From Scilla litardierei (lineage: Eukaryota > Streptophyta > Magnoliopsida > Asparagales > Asparagaceae), in contig CM061142.1 in NCBI GenBank assembly GCA_030789695.1, positions 566,175,281 through 566,239,280 on the forward strand: DNA of 64,000 nt, in the 5' to 3' direction. A program made the translations under genes and the position numbers. Below the pieces are notes generated by a model, which searched no databases, was not told the DNA's origin, and was given only the letters and a program-made list of their open reading frames with translations. This document shows positions 27,583 to 40,100 of the stretch, piece after piece; positions within the stretch are counted from its first letter, which is position 1; each line of letters begins with the position of its first letter.

Positions 27583-28081
27583 ATAATGGGCATCATACGC
27601 CAAATGAGAGGGTCTCTCATATTCCTCTCATATTCCCTCGCATAAAGGGTGAGAGACCCTCTCATATGGCGTATGATACCCATTATTCTATATATATATA
27701 TAGGAAAATTTTCAAATGAGAACATTTCGCACGGTGCGAAAATGTTTTTATCTTTTTTTTGAAATTTTTTTTTTCAAAAATTCTTTTTTCCACCCTCATC
27801 ATATGTTGTTATACCCCCCTCAAAAAATAATGGTTGAGAAATAATGTCATTTGGCCTTCGATCAAGGCATTTCATCAAATTCGCCCGTTTTGAGACCGTT
27901 AAATTTGTAACGGGTGGATGTGTGCTCTAATGCCCAACGGGTTCACCCATTATTTTCCCTGGGGTATATATTTGTATGGATTAAACATCAAAAAAAGAAA
28001 TTTTGAAAAAAAAAATTTCAAAAAAATAAAAAAAATGTTTTCGCACGGGCTTTCGCACCATTTTTTCGCAATGGAAGATTG

Positions 28082-28145
<64 letters not shown>

Positions 28146-31100
28146 TAGAATCCACTCGAGAGGATCAAAGATCCCGATTCTAACACCCTTACTTTAAAAA
28201 TAGTCAACCCAAACTACAAATCATTGTTGTTGGATGTGATCTAACGCATCTAAACTGCTTAAAAGTAAATATTTTGATATGTTTTACCCAGAAAGTGTAG
28301 AAAATCGATGTTTCGAGTTAGTCATAAAGTTGATTAATTTGTTACCTCTTGATGAAAGGAAAGACCGCACCAGAATTGGTTTAACTTTTTAAAAATAAGC
28401 TTCACATCTAGTGGAATGAACTTTTTTTGGATTGCCAATTTTTAAATTTGGGATTATAGTATTGGCAACTTTGTTCCTCTCATTTATATTATATATATAT
28501 ATATATACTAGAAAATACCAGTGCAAGTGCACTGTGCACAGGCTCCAACCCCACCCCACCCCAATCCCATGGCGTGGGTCTCACCTGGAGTGGGAGTTTC
28601 GATGGGTGTGTACTTGGGTGCATGTGAAAGCTGTTGGATGTGAGAAGTGTGGGTCTATGTGTGGGTGTTGCCTTGGGTGCATGAGGGTTTGTGAGACGAG
28701 GGTAGATGAGACCCAAAGGGTGAGGTGGCCAATTCTTGGTCACCACTCTATCAATCCATTTGTCCTATGTGGAAGATTACATCATCGTCTGTATTATATA
28801 TATATACATATATAATGAATGTGGGCATGTCTAACCAAGAAGAAAATCCCTCTTTGGCTTACGTTAAAAATCCACTCTGCTATTTTTTAGGCGATCGAAA
28901 CAGTTCTTTTTTATCTTCAAATTTTAAAACATCAAAACACCAACTATCTGGTGTACCGGAAGGTGATTGGCTCGTTCACCTAGAAATTGCAAAAAGTTCC
29001 TTGATTGTTAAACCGTTAAATTTGCAACAAATGGTTGAACTAGAAAAATCTCTTGTGTTCACTCGATATTTAGTGCTTTGGAGTTTCAGAATATGAAAAT
29101 CAAAATAAATGATTTCAATCGTCAGAAAAAATAGCAATGATTGGACTTTCTAATTGAGCCATGATTCAAGGTAAATATTGCATATTTAACCCCACATTTA
29201 GCATTATTTTGTGCATACATAACGCGTATTTGGCCTCTAAAACAAGCGTATTTCAATTATTAATAGTTATTATAGAAAACTCATTGATCAATGCACAAAA
29301 TGATATTTTATTGAGTATTTCTGACTTTTAGTATTTTTCATGTGTAGATCTCAGTCTTACGATTCCAACGGCTATTTACTCATATTTTTCTGAGATATGT
29401 GCTAATTTTATGAATTTTTGAATGCAGAATACCATTTAAATGAATGAAATAAAGAGAAATACGGCCAAAATACGTCGTAAATATGTGCCCCACTCCGGGG
29501 GAGACACGTGGCCGCATCCTGCTGATTCCTGCCCACGATCCGACAGGCGATGAAAGGCGGGCGACGTGGCACGTTGTGGACCATTGGATTCTGATCCGAC
29601 GATCACGAAAAACTTCGAGGCGGACTTGGATTAGATGCAGAGCGCGGGTGAGAGCGGTTCCTCACGGGGCCACGTGGTGATCGGAGAAAAGATCGTGCCT
29701 GAGATCGACCATTAGTTCGCCTTCAAAAGATGGTTGTTTCTTATTGTTTAGTACTCTTTATAAACTGAAATTCGTGGTTTTGCAAGTCAGTTGTCTCGTG
29801 AATACGATACCTAGACTCACCAGGTTTATTTCTTGTTCGATCTCCTATACTTGGAAGTAGCGCTCACATCTTTTGAGACGAGTCAAGTTTTTAGCGCCGT
29901 TGTCGGGGACAACAGTACTTGTGATCTACAATTTAAGTTTGTATAGAGGAATATCCGGTGAGATCCTTACCTCATAAGCTTATGACTTTTATTTGTTTGT
30001 TTTTGTTTGTTTTTAAAAAAATTAAAAAGAAATTATATGGAATTCTATAGCACAGACTATTGGTATGATGCAGAGTATGCTATTGAGCATAAGCATAGAA
30101 TGGAGAAGGCCAAGATCGTTGGCTTCAATCAGAGAGACTGTGAAACCTTTTATCAGGTCTGGAGAAGGTTCACAGATCTAATAGTGGCATATCCACAGCA
30201 TGGGGAGTCAAGACATTGATAGAGGCTTGGAAGTACATGGAGTCCTTACAGGAGAATGACCAAATCATTAAAGAAACTTCGGAGCTTGATCCAACGGAGT
30301 CTTCTTATGACGACACTGCGGCATGCCTTGATCAAGGAGAGCAAAGCGTAGACGTACCCTTGCAACCCTTGAAAGAGGAAGTTCAATTGCTCATTCGGAT
30401 ACAGGAGGCTAAATCACATCAATTCCAACAAAATTTCATTGCTCGGAGTCATCAAATTTAACAAATAATTGAAAATCGTACTTTGATGGCTATTTGCTTA
30501 GACGAAAGTAATCTTTTTGAAATTCAAATTCAAATATCTAATATGGGTTCATCGTCTATTGCGGGTAAACTGAGCGAGTCGTGTCAAATTGAAAGCACAC
30601 ATCAAATTATTAGCATGGCAGGAATTGTGTGCAAAGGAGGTGACGAGCAAGCAAATTTTGGATGAACAAGAGGAGGAGACAACAAGGCACTTGAGTTTAG
30701 AGATTATCAGTATAGAGCCCAAATCGTTCTCCCCCCCCCCCCAGTTTTTTCCCAAAAACATTGATCCCTCTCCTCCATGGCTGAGCATCATACCGAGAGT
30801 GGTGTAATACTTTCAGGGAGTAGTCATCAACATGATTTACTTTATTTTACGAATTTTGATGACTATATTTGGAATATGTTTATTGAGAAGAATTTGAAAC
30901 TAAATTAGACTGACATAACTCATCTCTAGCAGGACATCGGTAAACACTTTATAGAGATACTAGGAGTTGTGTTGTTATGGTCCAATTTAGCTAATGGAGG
31001 AAGAATAGTCGCTGAAGAGCGCAAGGAGCAGATAGAACAACTTTCACCACCATTAAAGATCAGTGATCTGCCATTTAACCACGGTATGTTCTTTCCAGTA

Positions 31101-34100
31101 GTGTAGATTATTAAATACTTTCTAGGATATCTGTTTTTGATAAACGCGTATCCTTTTCGACATTGAGGACAATGTCCATCTTTAGTTGGAGAGAGTAGGA
31201 GACCTTATGATTTTTTTAATAAAATGATAGAAAATCAATCACCATTTTTTCATCATTTAACACTCCTTCGAGCATCACATTATCGGATGATTATGCATTG
31301 ATCAAATTCTTGAAATTATTTATGGCTTGAATTAATTAGTTTCCTCTCATGAAGTTAATCATTAAGATGCTTTTTATGGAAAAAAATTCAATTACCATGA
31401 TTAATATCTCAAAATATTTGAAATTTATTTCATCCAAATTATTGTGAAGCATAAGTTAGGTGTACACGATTGATTGGATAGATTTTCAAGCTGAAGAGGA
31501 ATTTGACCATTGATTCTAAAGTTTATGTCCATATTTATGGGTGTTGAGTTGCTTACAAAAGAAAAAAAAGAAAAAAAAGAAAAAAAACTGAGAAAAAGAA
31601 TAAAATGCATGGTTCCCTTAAGTTTTATTAAGTAGCCGGGTCTTCGTGCCGCAGGAAGCAATGAAGATTCGCATCCAAAGATGGACGATGGGGAATGCAT
31701 TGGGAAAAAATAGATAATAAATACTTAGATGATTCGAGTTATTAGGTTCGAGGGGCACTTCTAAGCCTAATGCCTGATGGTCGTTTAGCCTAGAAGTTAT
31801 TAACTGAAAACTCGTTACATGAATCACTCTAAGGCGTTTAGAAAAATTATATATCAAAAAAGGAAGAAAAAACTTGATAAATAAGTGAAGCAAATTCAAT
31901 ACATATGAATCGGACGATATTTATGTGCCAATTCCTTGGAAGTTCGAAAATTTTGACATAATATAGCGTTATACTTTAGCTTATGCAAAACGATGCTCGC
32001 ATGTTATTTATTCAAATTAAATTAAAGAAATATCATGTGATTAATTTTCTTCATGAATTATGTATATTGATGGTAAAAAATCATGATGGAAAGCATATTA
32101 TTGAGCCAAGCCATAAACGATCGATAGAATTTAATATTTTTATTAAGCATCCGACTTAATCATTCTTTTTGCTAGGAACTAACAAAACGCTAGTTGGGAG
32201 TGTGATTCAGGGCATATATTGCATATTAACCCCTTATTTAACATTATTTTGTGCATACAAGACACATATTTGGCCTCTAAAACAAGCGTATTTCGATTAT
32301 TAATATTTATTAGAGAAAACTCCTTGATCTATGCACAAATGATATTTTATTGAATATTTCTAACTTTTAGTATTTATGTGTAGATCTCAGTCATACGATT
32401 CCAACTGCTATTTATTCATATTTTTCTGAGATATGTGCTAATTTCTATGTGTTTTGAATGTAAAATACCAGTTAAATGAAAGAAATTCAGAGAAATACGC
32501 CTTAAATAAGTGCCCCGCTCCGGGAGGGACACGTAACCGCATCCTGCTGATTTCCGCCCATGATCCGATGGACGCTGAAAGGCGGGCGACGTGGCACGCT
32601 GTGGACCTTTTGATTCTGACCCGACGGTCACGATAAACTCTGAGGCGGACTCAGATCGGATGAAAAGCGCGGGTAAGAGGGGTTCCTCGCGGGACCACAT
32701 GGTGATCTAAGAACAGATCGCGCCTGAGATCGACGGTATCTCGCCTAAGATCAACGGTCTATGTTGAAGCCAGATTTTTCAGATCCGCACTGACTAAACC
32801 CACATAATATATAAGCGGGCGTATTCAGAGGCGTATTTAACTATTTTCCAGACTAGTTCTTGGCATATTTTGGCCGTATTTTGAGGCCTACCTTACGTAT
32901 TCCTGCGTATCTTTTGGGGGGCTTTGGATACAGAGGCAGAGACAGTTTTGAAAGAGATTTGGGTTCCAATATGAGAGATTTGATGATAGAACTCTTAATT
33001 TTTATCTCGTATTTTGAGTAGTTGCCTTATATTTTGAGTATTAGATGATGTATTTGTCTATAAATATTGATTCTTTTCTCTTCATGCTTGGCCAAAACTC
33101 ATATGTGTTGGTTGTGATGTAATTAGGGCTATGTAATCGCGGGTTTTGATATCGTTTCGCCCTATTTTACGTGTTATATCGCATATTATTAGTTTCTACA
33201 CGTCATAATCAAGTATTATCGTAGTTGGTATACTTGGATCGAATTTGATCATTACGGACTTATTTGTGGCGTGATCCTTGCAGACATTATCGTGACCCTT
33301 GTGGGCACATGAGCTTAAAATCTTCATGAAACTAATAATTTATGTGATTACATATGGTGTTATTTCATGTTTGTTATCTTTATATCTTCCGACGTTTTCA
33401 TACCCGTACGGGGTGAAACGTTGCATTGTTTAGGTTAAGCAATTGTTTCTGATGTTTTAAACCATGATTCCCACACAATACCGTGAGGATTCCGAGAGGA
33501 AGATGTACCGCAAGGATACATCTATGTATGCATACCCGGAGAGACCCGAGAGGGCGATGATCCGCGAGGCTTATCTATGAATCCGGATTGCGAACGTTAT
33601 GAACCAATTGATTAACCAATACATTAATAACCATTGATTGCAAAACCCCCTAACGAAATCACGACCAACACATCCTCTCCATATTGTAACCCTAATATTG
33701 ACTTCCCCGTAGTTTTCTTAGAGACATTTTCATTATTCAAAACCACACCATTAGTTCGCCTTCAAAAGATGATTGTTTGTTATTGCTTAGTACTATTTAT
33801 AAACTGAAATTCGTGTTTTTACGGGTCAATTGTCCCGTGGATATGATACCTGGACTCAGAAAGATTATTACTTGCTCGATCTACTACACTTGAGAGTATC
33901 GCTCACAAATTTTGAGAAATTAAGTTTTTGACGTCGTTGCCGAGGACAACAGTACTTGTGATCTACAATTTCAATTTGTATAGAGGAATATTAGGTGAGA
34001 TACTTCCATCTTATACCTTAGGACTTTTTATTGTTTGTTTTTTATTTTTTAAAAAAAATCAAAAATAAATCATATGGAATTCTATGGCACAGAATATTGG

Positions 34101-37100
34101 TATGATGCAAAGTACGATATTGAGCACAAGCATGGAATGGAGAAGGCCAAGATCGTTGGCTTCAATCAAATAGACTGTGAAACCTTCTATCAGGTCTGGA
34201 GGTAGGGATGGCAGTAATGGCCTGGCCAGCCCGGCCCGCCCGGCCCGACCCGGTTTTGACCCAGCCCGACCCGGCCCACAGACGGATCGGGGCAAGCTTC
34301 GGCTTTGTACGCTCCCCGGCCCGCCCCGGTAAATTATAGAGGGTCTAAAAACCTTACTATTTTGATGCGGACCATGCAGTCAGCGAATAACCCATAACTC
34401 ATACTTTGTTCCACTGTTCTCCCAATTGGACCAATTCCAAATTTCAAATTACCAAATAAATCAAAATTCTTCCTATTCCCAAATAAAAATTTTATTTGGT
34501 ATTCATATGGATGTCAGTAATGACCTGACCCGACCGGCCCGACCCGGTTTTGTAAGTACACGTCCCGTCCCGTCCCGAGACCCCGCCCCGCCCCGGCCTG
34601 TAAATGGGTCGGGGCAAGCTTGGGTAGTTAAATACTCGTCCCGACCCGCAATATTGACATTCCTATCTGGAGGAGGTTCTCAGTAATACTGGCATATCCA
34701 CGGCATGGGTATACAAAGAAAGAGCTTAAGGAGTCATTTGGACTACGACCAAAGCTGCAGGACTTTTTGGGAGTCATGACACCAACAAAGGCTTGGAAGC
34801 ACATGGAGTCCTTGCAGGAGAATGACCAAATCATGAAAGAGACTTCGAAGCGTGATCCAACGGAGTCTTCTTACGACGACACTGAGACATGCCTTGATCA
34901 AGGATAGCAAAGCGTAGACGTACCCTTGCAACCCTTGAAAGAGGAAGTTCAATTTGCTCATTCAGACACAGTATGCAAAATCTCAACAATTCCAACAAAA
35001 TTTCATTGCTCGGAGTAATCAAATTCAACAAATAATAGAAAATCTTACTTTGATGGCTACTTGCTTAGAAGAAGGTAATCTTTTTTAAATTCAAATTCAA
35101 ATATCTAATATGGGTACATCTTCTATTGCAGGTATACCAAGCGAGCCGTGTCAAATTGAAAGCACACATCAAATTATTAGCATGGCAGGAATTGTGTACA
35201 AAGGAGGGGACGAGCAAGCAATTTTAGATGAAGGGGAGGAGGAGACATCAAGGCACTTGAGTTTAGAGATTCAATATGGAGCCCGAACCGTTCTTTCCCC
35301 CAGTTTTTTTCCAAAAACATTCATCCCACTCCTCCATGCCTGAGCAGCTTCTTTTTCTTCTTTTTTGCAACCTGGAATTCCAACCGACGGCAGCAGTCTT
35401 TTCCTTGACAGCATCTCCAATGGTGAGTAGCTGCTCTTTAGTATTTGGCTTCTCCTTCACCTTCCAGACCTTTTTTCCTGCTTTTTCATATCTAGAGTGG
35501 TGTAATACTTTCAAGGAGTAGTCATCGAAATGCTTTACTTTATTTTATGAATTTTGATGACTAAGTTTGGAATATTTTAATTGAGAAGAATTTGAGACTA
35601 AATTGGACTACCAGAACTCATCTCTTGCAAAACATTAGTAAACACTTTATAGAGATACTATGGGTTGTGTTACTGGGATCCAATTTAGCTAGATGATGAA
35701 GAATACTCGCAAAAGATGAGCAGATAGGACAACTTCCTCCACCATTAAAGATCTGTGATCCGCCATTTGACCACGGTGTGTTCTTTCCAGTAGCATAGAT
35801 TATTAAATACTTTCTAGGACATCCGCTTTTGAATAAACTCGTATCCTTTTCGAAATTGAGGACAATGTCCATCTTTAGTTGGGGGTATAAGACCTTAGGG
35901 TTTTTGTTTTTTAATAAAATGAGATAAACGAATCAGTCACTATTTTTCATCATTTAATACTCCAAGCATCACATTATCGGATGCATTGATCGAATTCTTG
36001 AAATTATTTATGACTAATTATTTTCTTCTAATGAAATTAATCATTAATATGCCTTTTATGAAAAAAAATTCAATTGCCATGAATAATATCTCGAAATAGT
36101 TTGAATTTATTTCATGAAAATTATTGTGAAGCATAAGTTAGGTGTACACGATTGATTGGATTGATTTTAATGCTGAAGAGGAATTTGGCCATTGATTCTA
36201 AAGTTTATGTCCATGTTTATGAGTGTTGAGTTGCTTACAAAAGAAAAAAATGAAGAAAAAGAAAAAACTGAGAAAAAGAAGAAAACGCATCATTCCATTG
36301 AGTTTTATTAAGTATCCGGGTCTTCGTGCCTCAGGAAGAATTGGAGATTCACGTCGAAAGATGGACGATGGAGAGTGCATTAGGAAAAAAGAGATAATAA
36401 ATACTTAGATGATTCGAGTTATTAGGTTCGAGTAGCTCTTCTAAGCCTAATGCCCGAAGTATGTCTGACCTAGGAGTCATTAACTGAAAACTCGTTACAT
36501 TGATCACTCCAAGTCGGTTAGAAAAATTATATACCAAAAAAGGAAGAAAAAACTTGATGAATAAGTGAAGTAAATTCAATACCCATGAATTGGACGATAT
36601 TTAAGTGATGCCAATTCCTTGGAAGTTCATAAATTATGACATGATATCGTGTTATACTTTAGCTTATGCAAAACGATGCTCGCATGTTATTTATTCAAAT
36701 TCAATTAGAGAAAATATCATGTGATTGATTTTCTTCATGAATCGTGTAAATTGATGGTTAAAAATCATGATGGAAAGAGTATTATTGAGCCAAGCCATAG
36801 ACGATCTATAGAATTTAATATTTTTATTAAGCATCCGACGTAGTCGCTCTTTTTGCTAACGACTACCAAAACACTAGTTGGAGGTGTGATTCGGCGTAAA
36901 TATTGCATATTTAACCCCTCATTTAGCATTATTTTGTGCATACATGACTCGTATTTGGCTTCTAAAACAAGCGTATTTCGATTATTAATATTTATTAGAG
37001 AAAACTCCTTGATCTATGCACAAAATGATATTTTATTGAGTATTTCTAACTTTTAGTATTTATGTGTAGATCTCAGTCATACGATTCCAACTGCTATTTA

Positions 37101-40100
37101 TTCATTTTTTTCTGAGATATATGCTAATTTCTATGACTTTTGAATGTAAAATACCAGTTAAATGAATGCAGATCTCAGTCTTACAATTTCTATTGAGTTT
37201 TTCTGACTTTTAGTAGTTTTCATGTAAATCTCAGTCTTACGATTCCAACGGTTATTTATTCATATTTTCTGAGATCTGTGCTAATTTCTATAACTTTTTG
37301 AATGCAGAATACCATTTAAATGAAGAAAATTCATAAAAATACGGCTGAAATACAGCCGAAATACGCGCCCAGCTCCGGGCGACGGGACACGTGGCCGCAT
37401 CTTGCTGATTCCCGCCCACAAGCCGATGGGTGCTTAAAGGCGGGCGACGCGGTGCGCTGTGGACCATTGGATTCTGATCCGACGGTTACGATGAACTTCG
37501 AGGCGAACTCGGATCAGAAGCATAGCGCGAGCGCGAGCGGTTCCTCTGGGGCCACGTCGCGATCGGAGAATAGATCGCGCCTGAGATTCGACGGTCTAGG
37601 TTGAAGCCGGGTTAGGGTTCGGATCTAATGTGGATTGAAGCAGATTTTTCGGATCTGCACCGAATAAACACACATACTATATACGCGGGTGTATTCGGCT
37701 ATTTTCCAGACTAGTTCTTGGTGTATTTTGGTCGTATTTTGAGGCCTACCATGTGTATTATTGTGTATCGTTTGGGGGGCTTTGGATACAGAGACACATA
37801 CGAAGTTTTAGAGGAGATTTAGGGTTCAAGAGGAGAGATTTGGTGATAAAATTCTTAACTTTTACCTTGTATTTTGAGTATTAAAGATGTATTTGTCTAT
37901 GAATATTGATTTTTTTCTCTCCATTCATGGCTAAAACTCATGTGTTGGCTGTGATGTAGTTACGGCAATGTAATCTCTGGTTTTGACGTCGTTTCGCCCT
38001 ATTTTTGCACGTTATATCGCGTATTTTAATGGGTTTTACACATATTATTCAAGTATTATCATAGTTGGTGTACTTGGATCGAATTTTATCTTTACGAAAT
38101 TAATCGTGGCGTGATCCTTGCAGACATTGTCGTGACCCTTGCGGGCACATAAGCTTAAAATCTTCATGAAACTAATAATTTACGTGATTACATATGACGT
38201 TATTTCATGTTCGTTATCGTTATATCTTCTGACGTTTTCATACCATTGTGGGATGAAACGTTGCGTTATTTAGGTTAAGCAATTGTTTTTGATGTTTTTG
38301 ATCATGATTCACACACATACCGTGAGGATTCCGTGCGGAAGATGTACCGTGAGGATACATCTATGCGTGCATACCCGAAAAGACCCGAGAAGGCGATGAT
38401 CCGCGAGGCTTATCTATGAATCCAGATAGCGGACATTATGAACCAATTGATTAACAAATACATTAATAACCATTGATTGCAAACTCCCTAACGAAATCAC
38501 GACCAACACATCCTCTCCACATTGGTACCCTAATATCAGCTTTCTCGTAGTTTTCTTAGAATCATTTTTATTATTCAAAACCAGCGTCACCATTAGTTCG
38601 CCTTTGAAAGGTGATTGTTTCTTATTGATTAGTGCTTTTTATAAACTGAAATCTGTGGTTTTGCATGTCAGTTGTCCCCTGTATACAATACCTAGACTCA
38701 CCAAAATTATTACTTGTTCAATCTCCTAAACTTGGGAGTAGCGCTCACATCTTTTGAGATGAGTCAAGCCATTAGGGGATTTCATAATTAGCTAGAAGAT
38801 GTCTGATGAATATCTATTCTATAAGATAGGGATGTTATCAAGAGAAATTGGATAAGAGAAATTGGACAAGAGAAATTAGATAAGAGAATTTGGACAAGAG
38901 AAATTGGATAAGTGATGAGATTTTGAGAGATAAGAGAAGATGTGGGGAATTTTGTGATAAGATTTTGAGAGATAAGAGAAGAGATGGGGAATTTTGCATA
39001 CAACCCCGGGTTTTGCATTTTTGCCCCTGGACCCTCCCCACACACGCACCCACACTTTTTATTCTTCCCCCTTTCCCGACCATTTTTTTCAGTCCACGTG
39101 CACGTGTGCACGGGTTATTAACTAGTTCATTTATATAATCTGTATCATATGACATATGAGACATTTCTCTCACATATAATGATGTTGCACATTCTCCTTC
39201 ATAAAAGGTATGGGTGATAAAAATACAACTCATATGACCCTTTCTACTATATAAAGAAGAATGTGTCATGCCAATATATGTGAGAAAGATCTCGCATATG
39301 ACATGATACTCATTATTTTCATGTGTTTAAATATACACATATATTGACTAAAATTCATTTGGATGGATCAAACACGCGGATCTATCCAAGTCAAATTTAA
39401 AATTAAGTAATTTAAATAAAAATATATTCTTTTGGATTTGATCTAACATGTCTAAACTAACTACAAATAAAATTTCAAATGATTTGAACATATTTTGCAT
39501 ACGCATCAAGTGGTGACAAAATAGTCAATTTTACGATGATTCTGAAACATTGATTTCGCAACCACTTGATGCATAGCTAAACCATGTTCAATGATTTGAA
39601 ATTTTTTTGTATATACTTTAGACATGTTAGATCACATCCAATGAAACGAATTTTACATTTAATTTACCCAATTTTAATTTAACTTGGATAAATCCGCATG
39701 TTTGGTCCATCCGAATGGATCCTAGTCAACATATATATGGGGATAATGTGCCTAGTTACCTGCGCACTGATTCCCCCTTTTTTCATTTTTTTTTGCAATT
39801 TTTTTCATGGTCTTATTGTTCACCTCATGGATGATCAATATACCAAAAATCAAGTGATTCCAATTCTTTTTTGATCCACCATCTACCCATTGCAACTTCA
39901 ACAGTTTTTCAGTAAGTTTTCATACCAGTGAAATTGCAAGGGATAGATGAGTGCTCAAAAAATATTGGAATCACTTGATTTTTTGTATGTTGATCATCCA
40001 TTAGATGAACAACAAGCACATAAAAAATTCAAAAACCCTAAAAATGGGGGGGAAATGGGCATGTATGCACATAACTTACATGCGCAGATGTACAGGCACA

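Larger units (their letters stand above)
29162..38766 (+). mobile_element. Three-LTR non-autonomous LTR retrotransposon (LTR-int-LTR-int-LTR)
   Basis: Three direct LTR copies start TGATTC; A and C end GAGTCA, while the end of B has decayed to AATTA: A 29162-29885, B 32203-33922, C 36887-38766. They alternate with two related interiors (29886-32202 and 33923-36886). The whole array is flanked by one 5-bp duplication AGCCA (29157-29161, 38767-38771). Primer-site motifs (TTAGCGCCGTTGTCGGGGA and a decayed copy) follow LTRs A and B. The interiors encode only gag-like pieces ([20 protein letters not shown]) and no pol, so this is a LARD-like non-autonomous element, antisense to the host gene. Confidence 0.88.

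Noticed and set aside
27432..28148. ORFs rich in alternating Ile and Tyr
   Set aside because: Translations of TA microsatellites and MITE arms.
34203..34665. GC-rich segment considered as a CpG-island promoter
   Set aside because: Its exact 8-bp duplication, TIRs and empty site show it is a transposable element.
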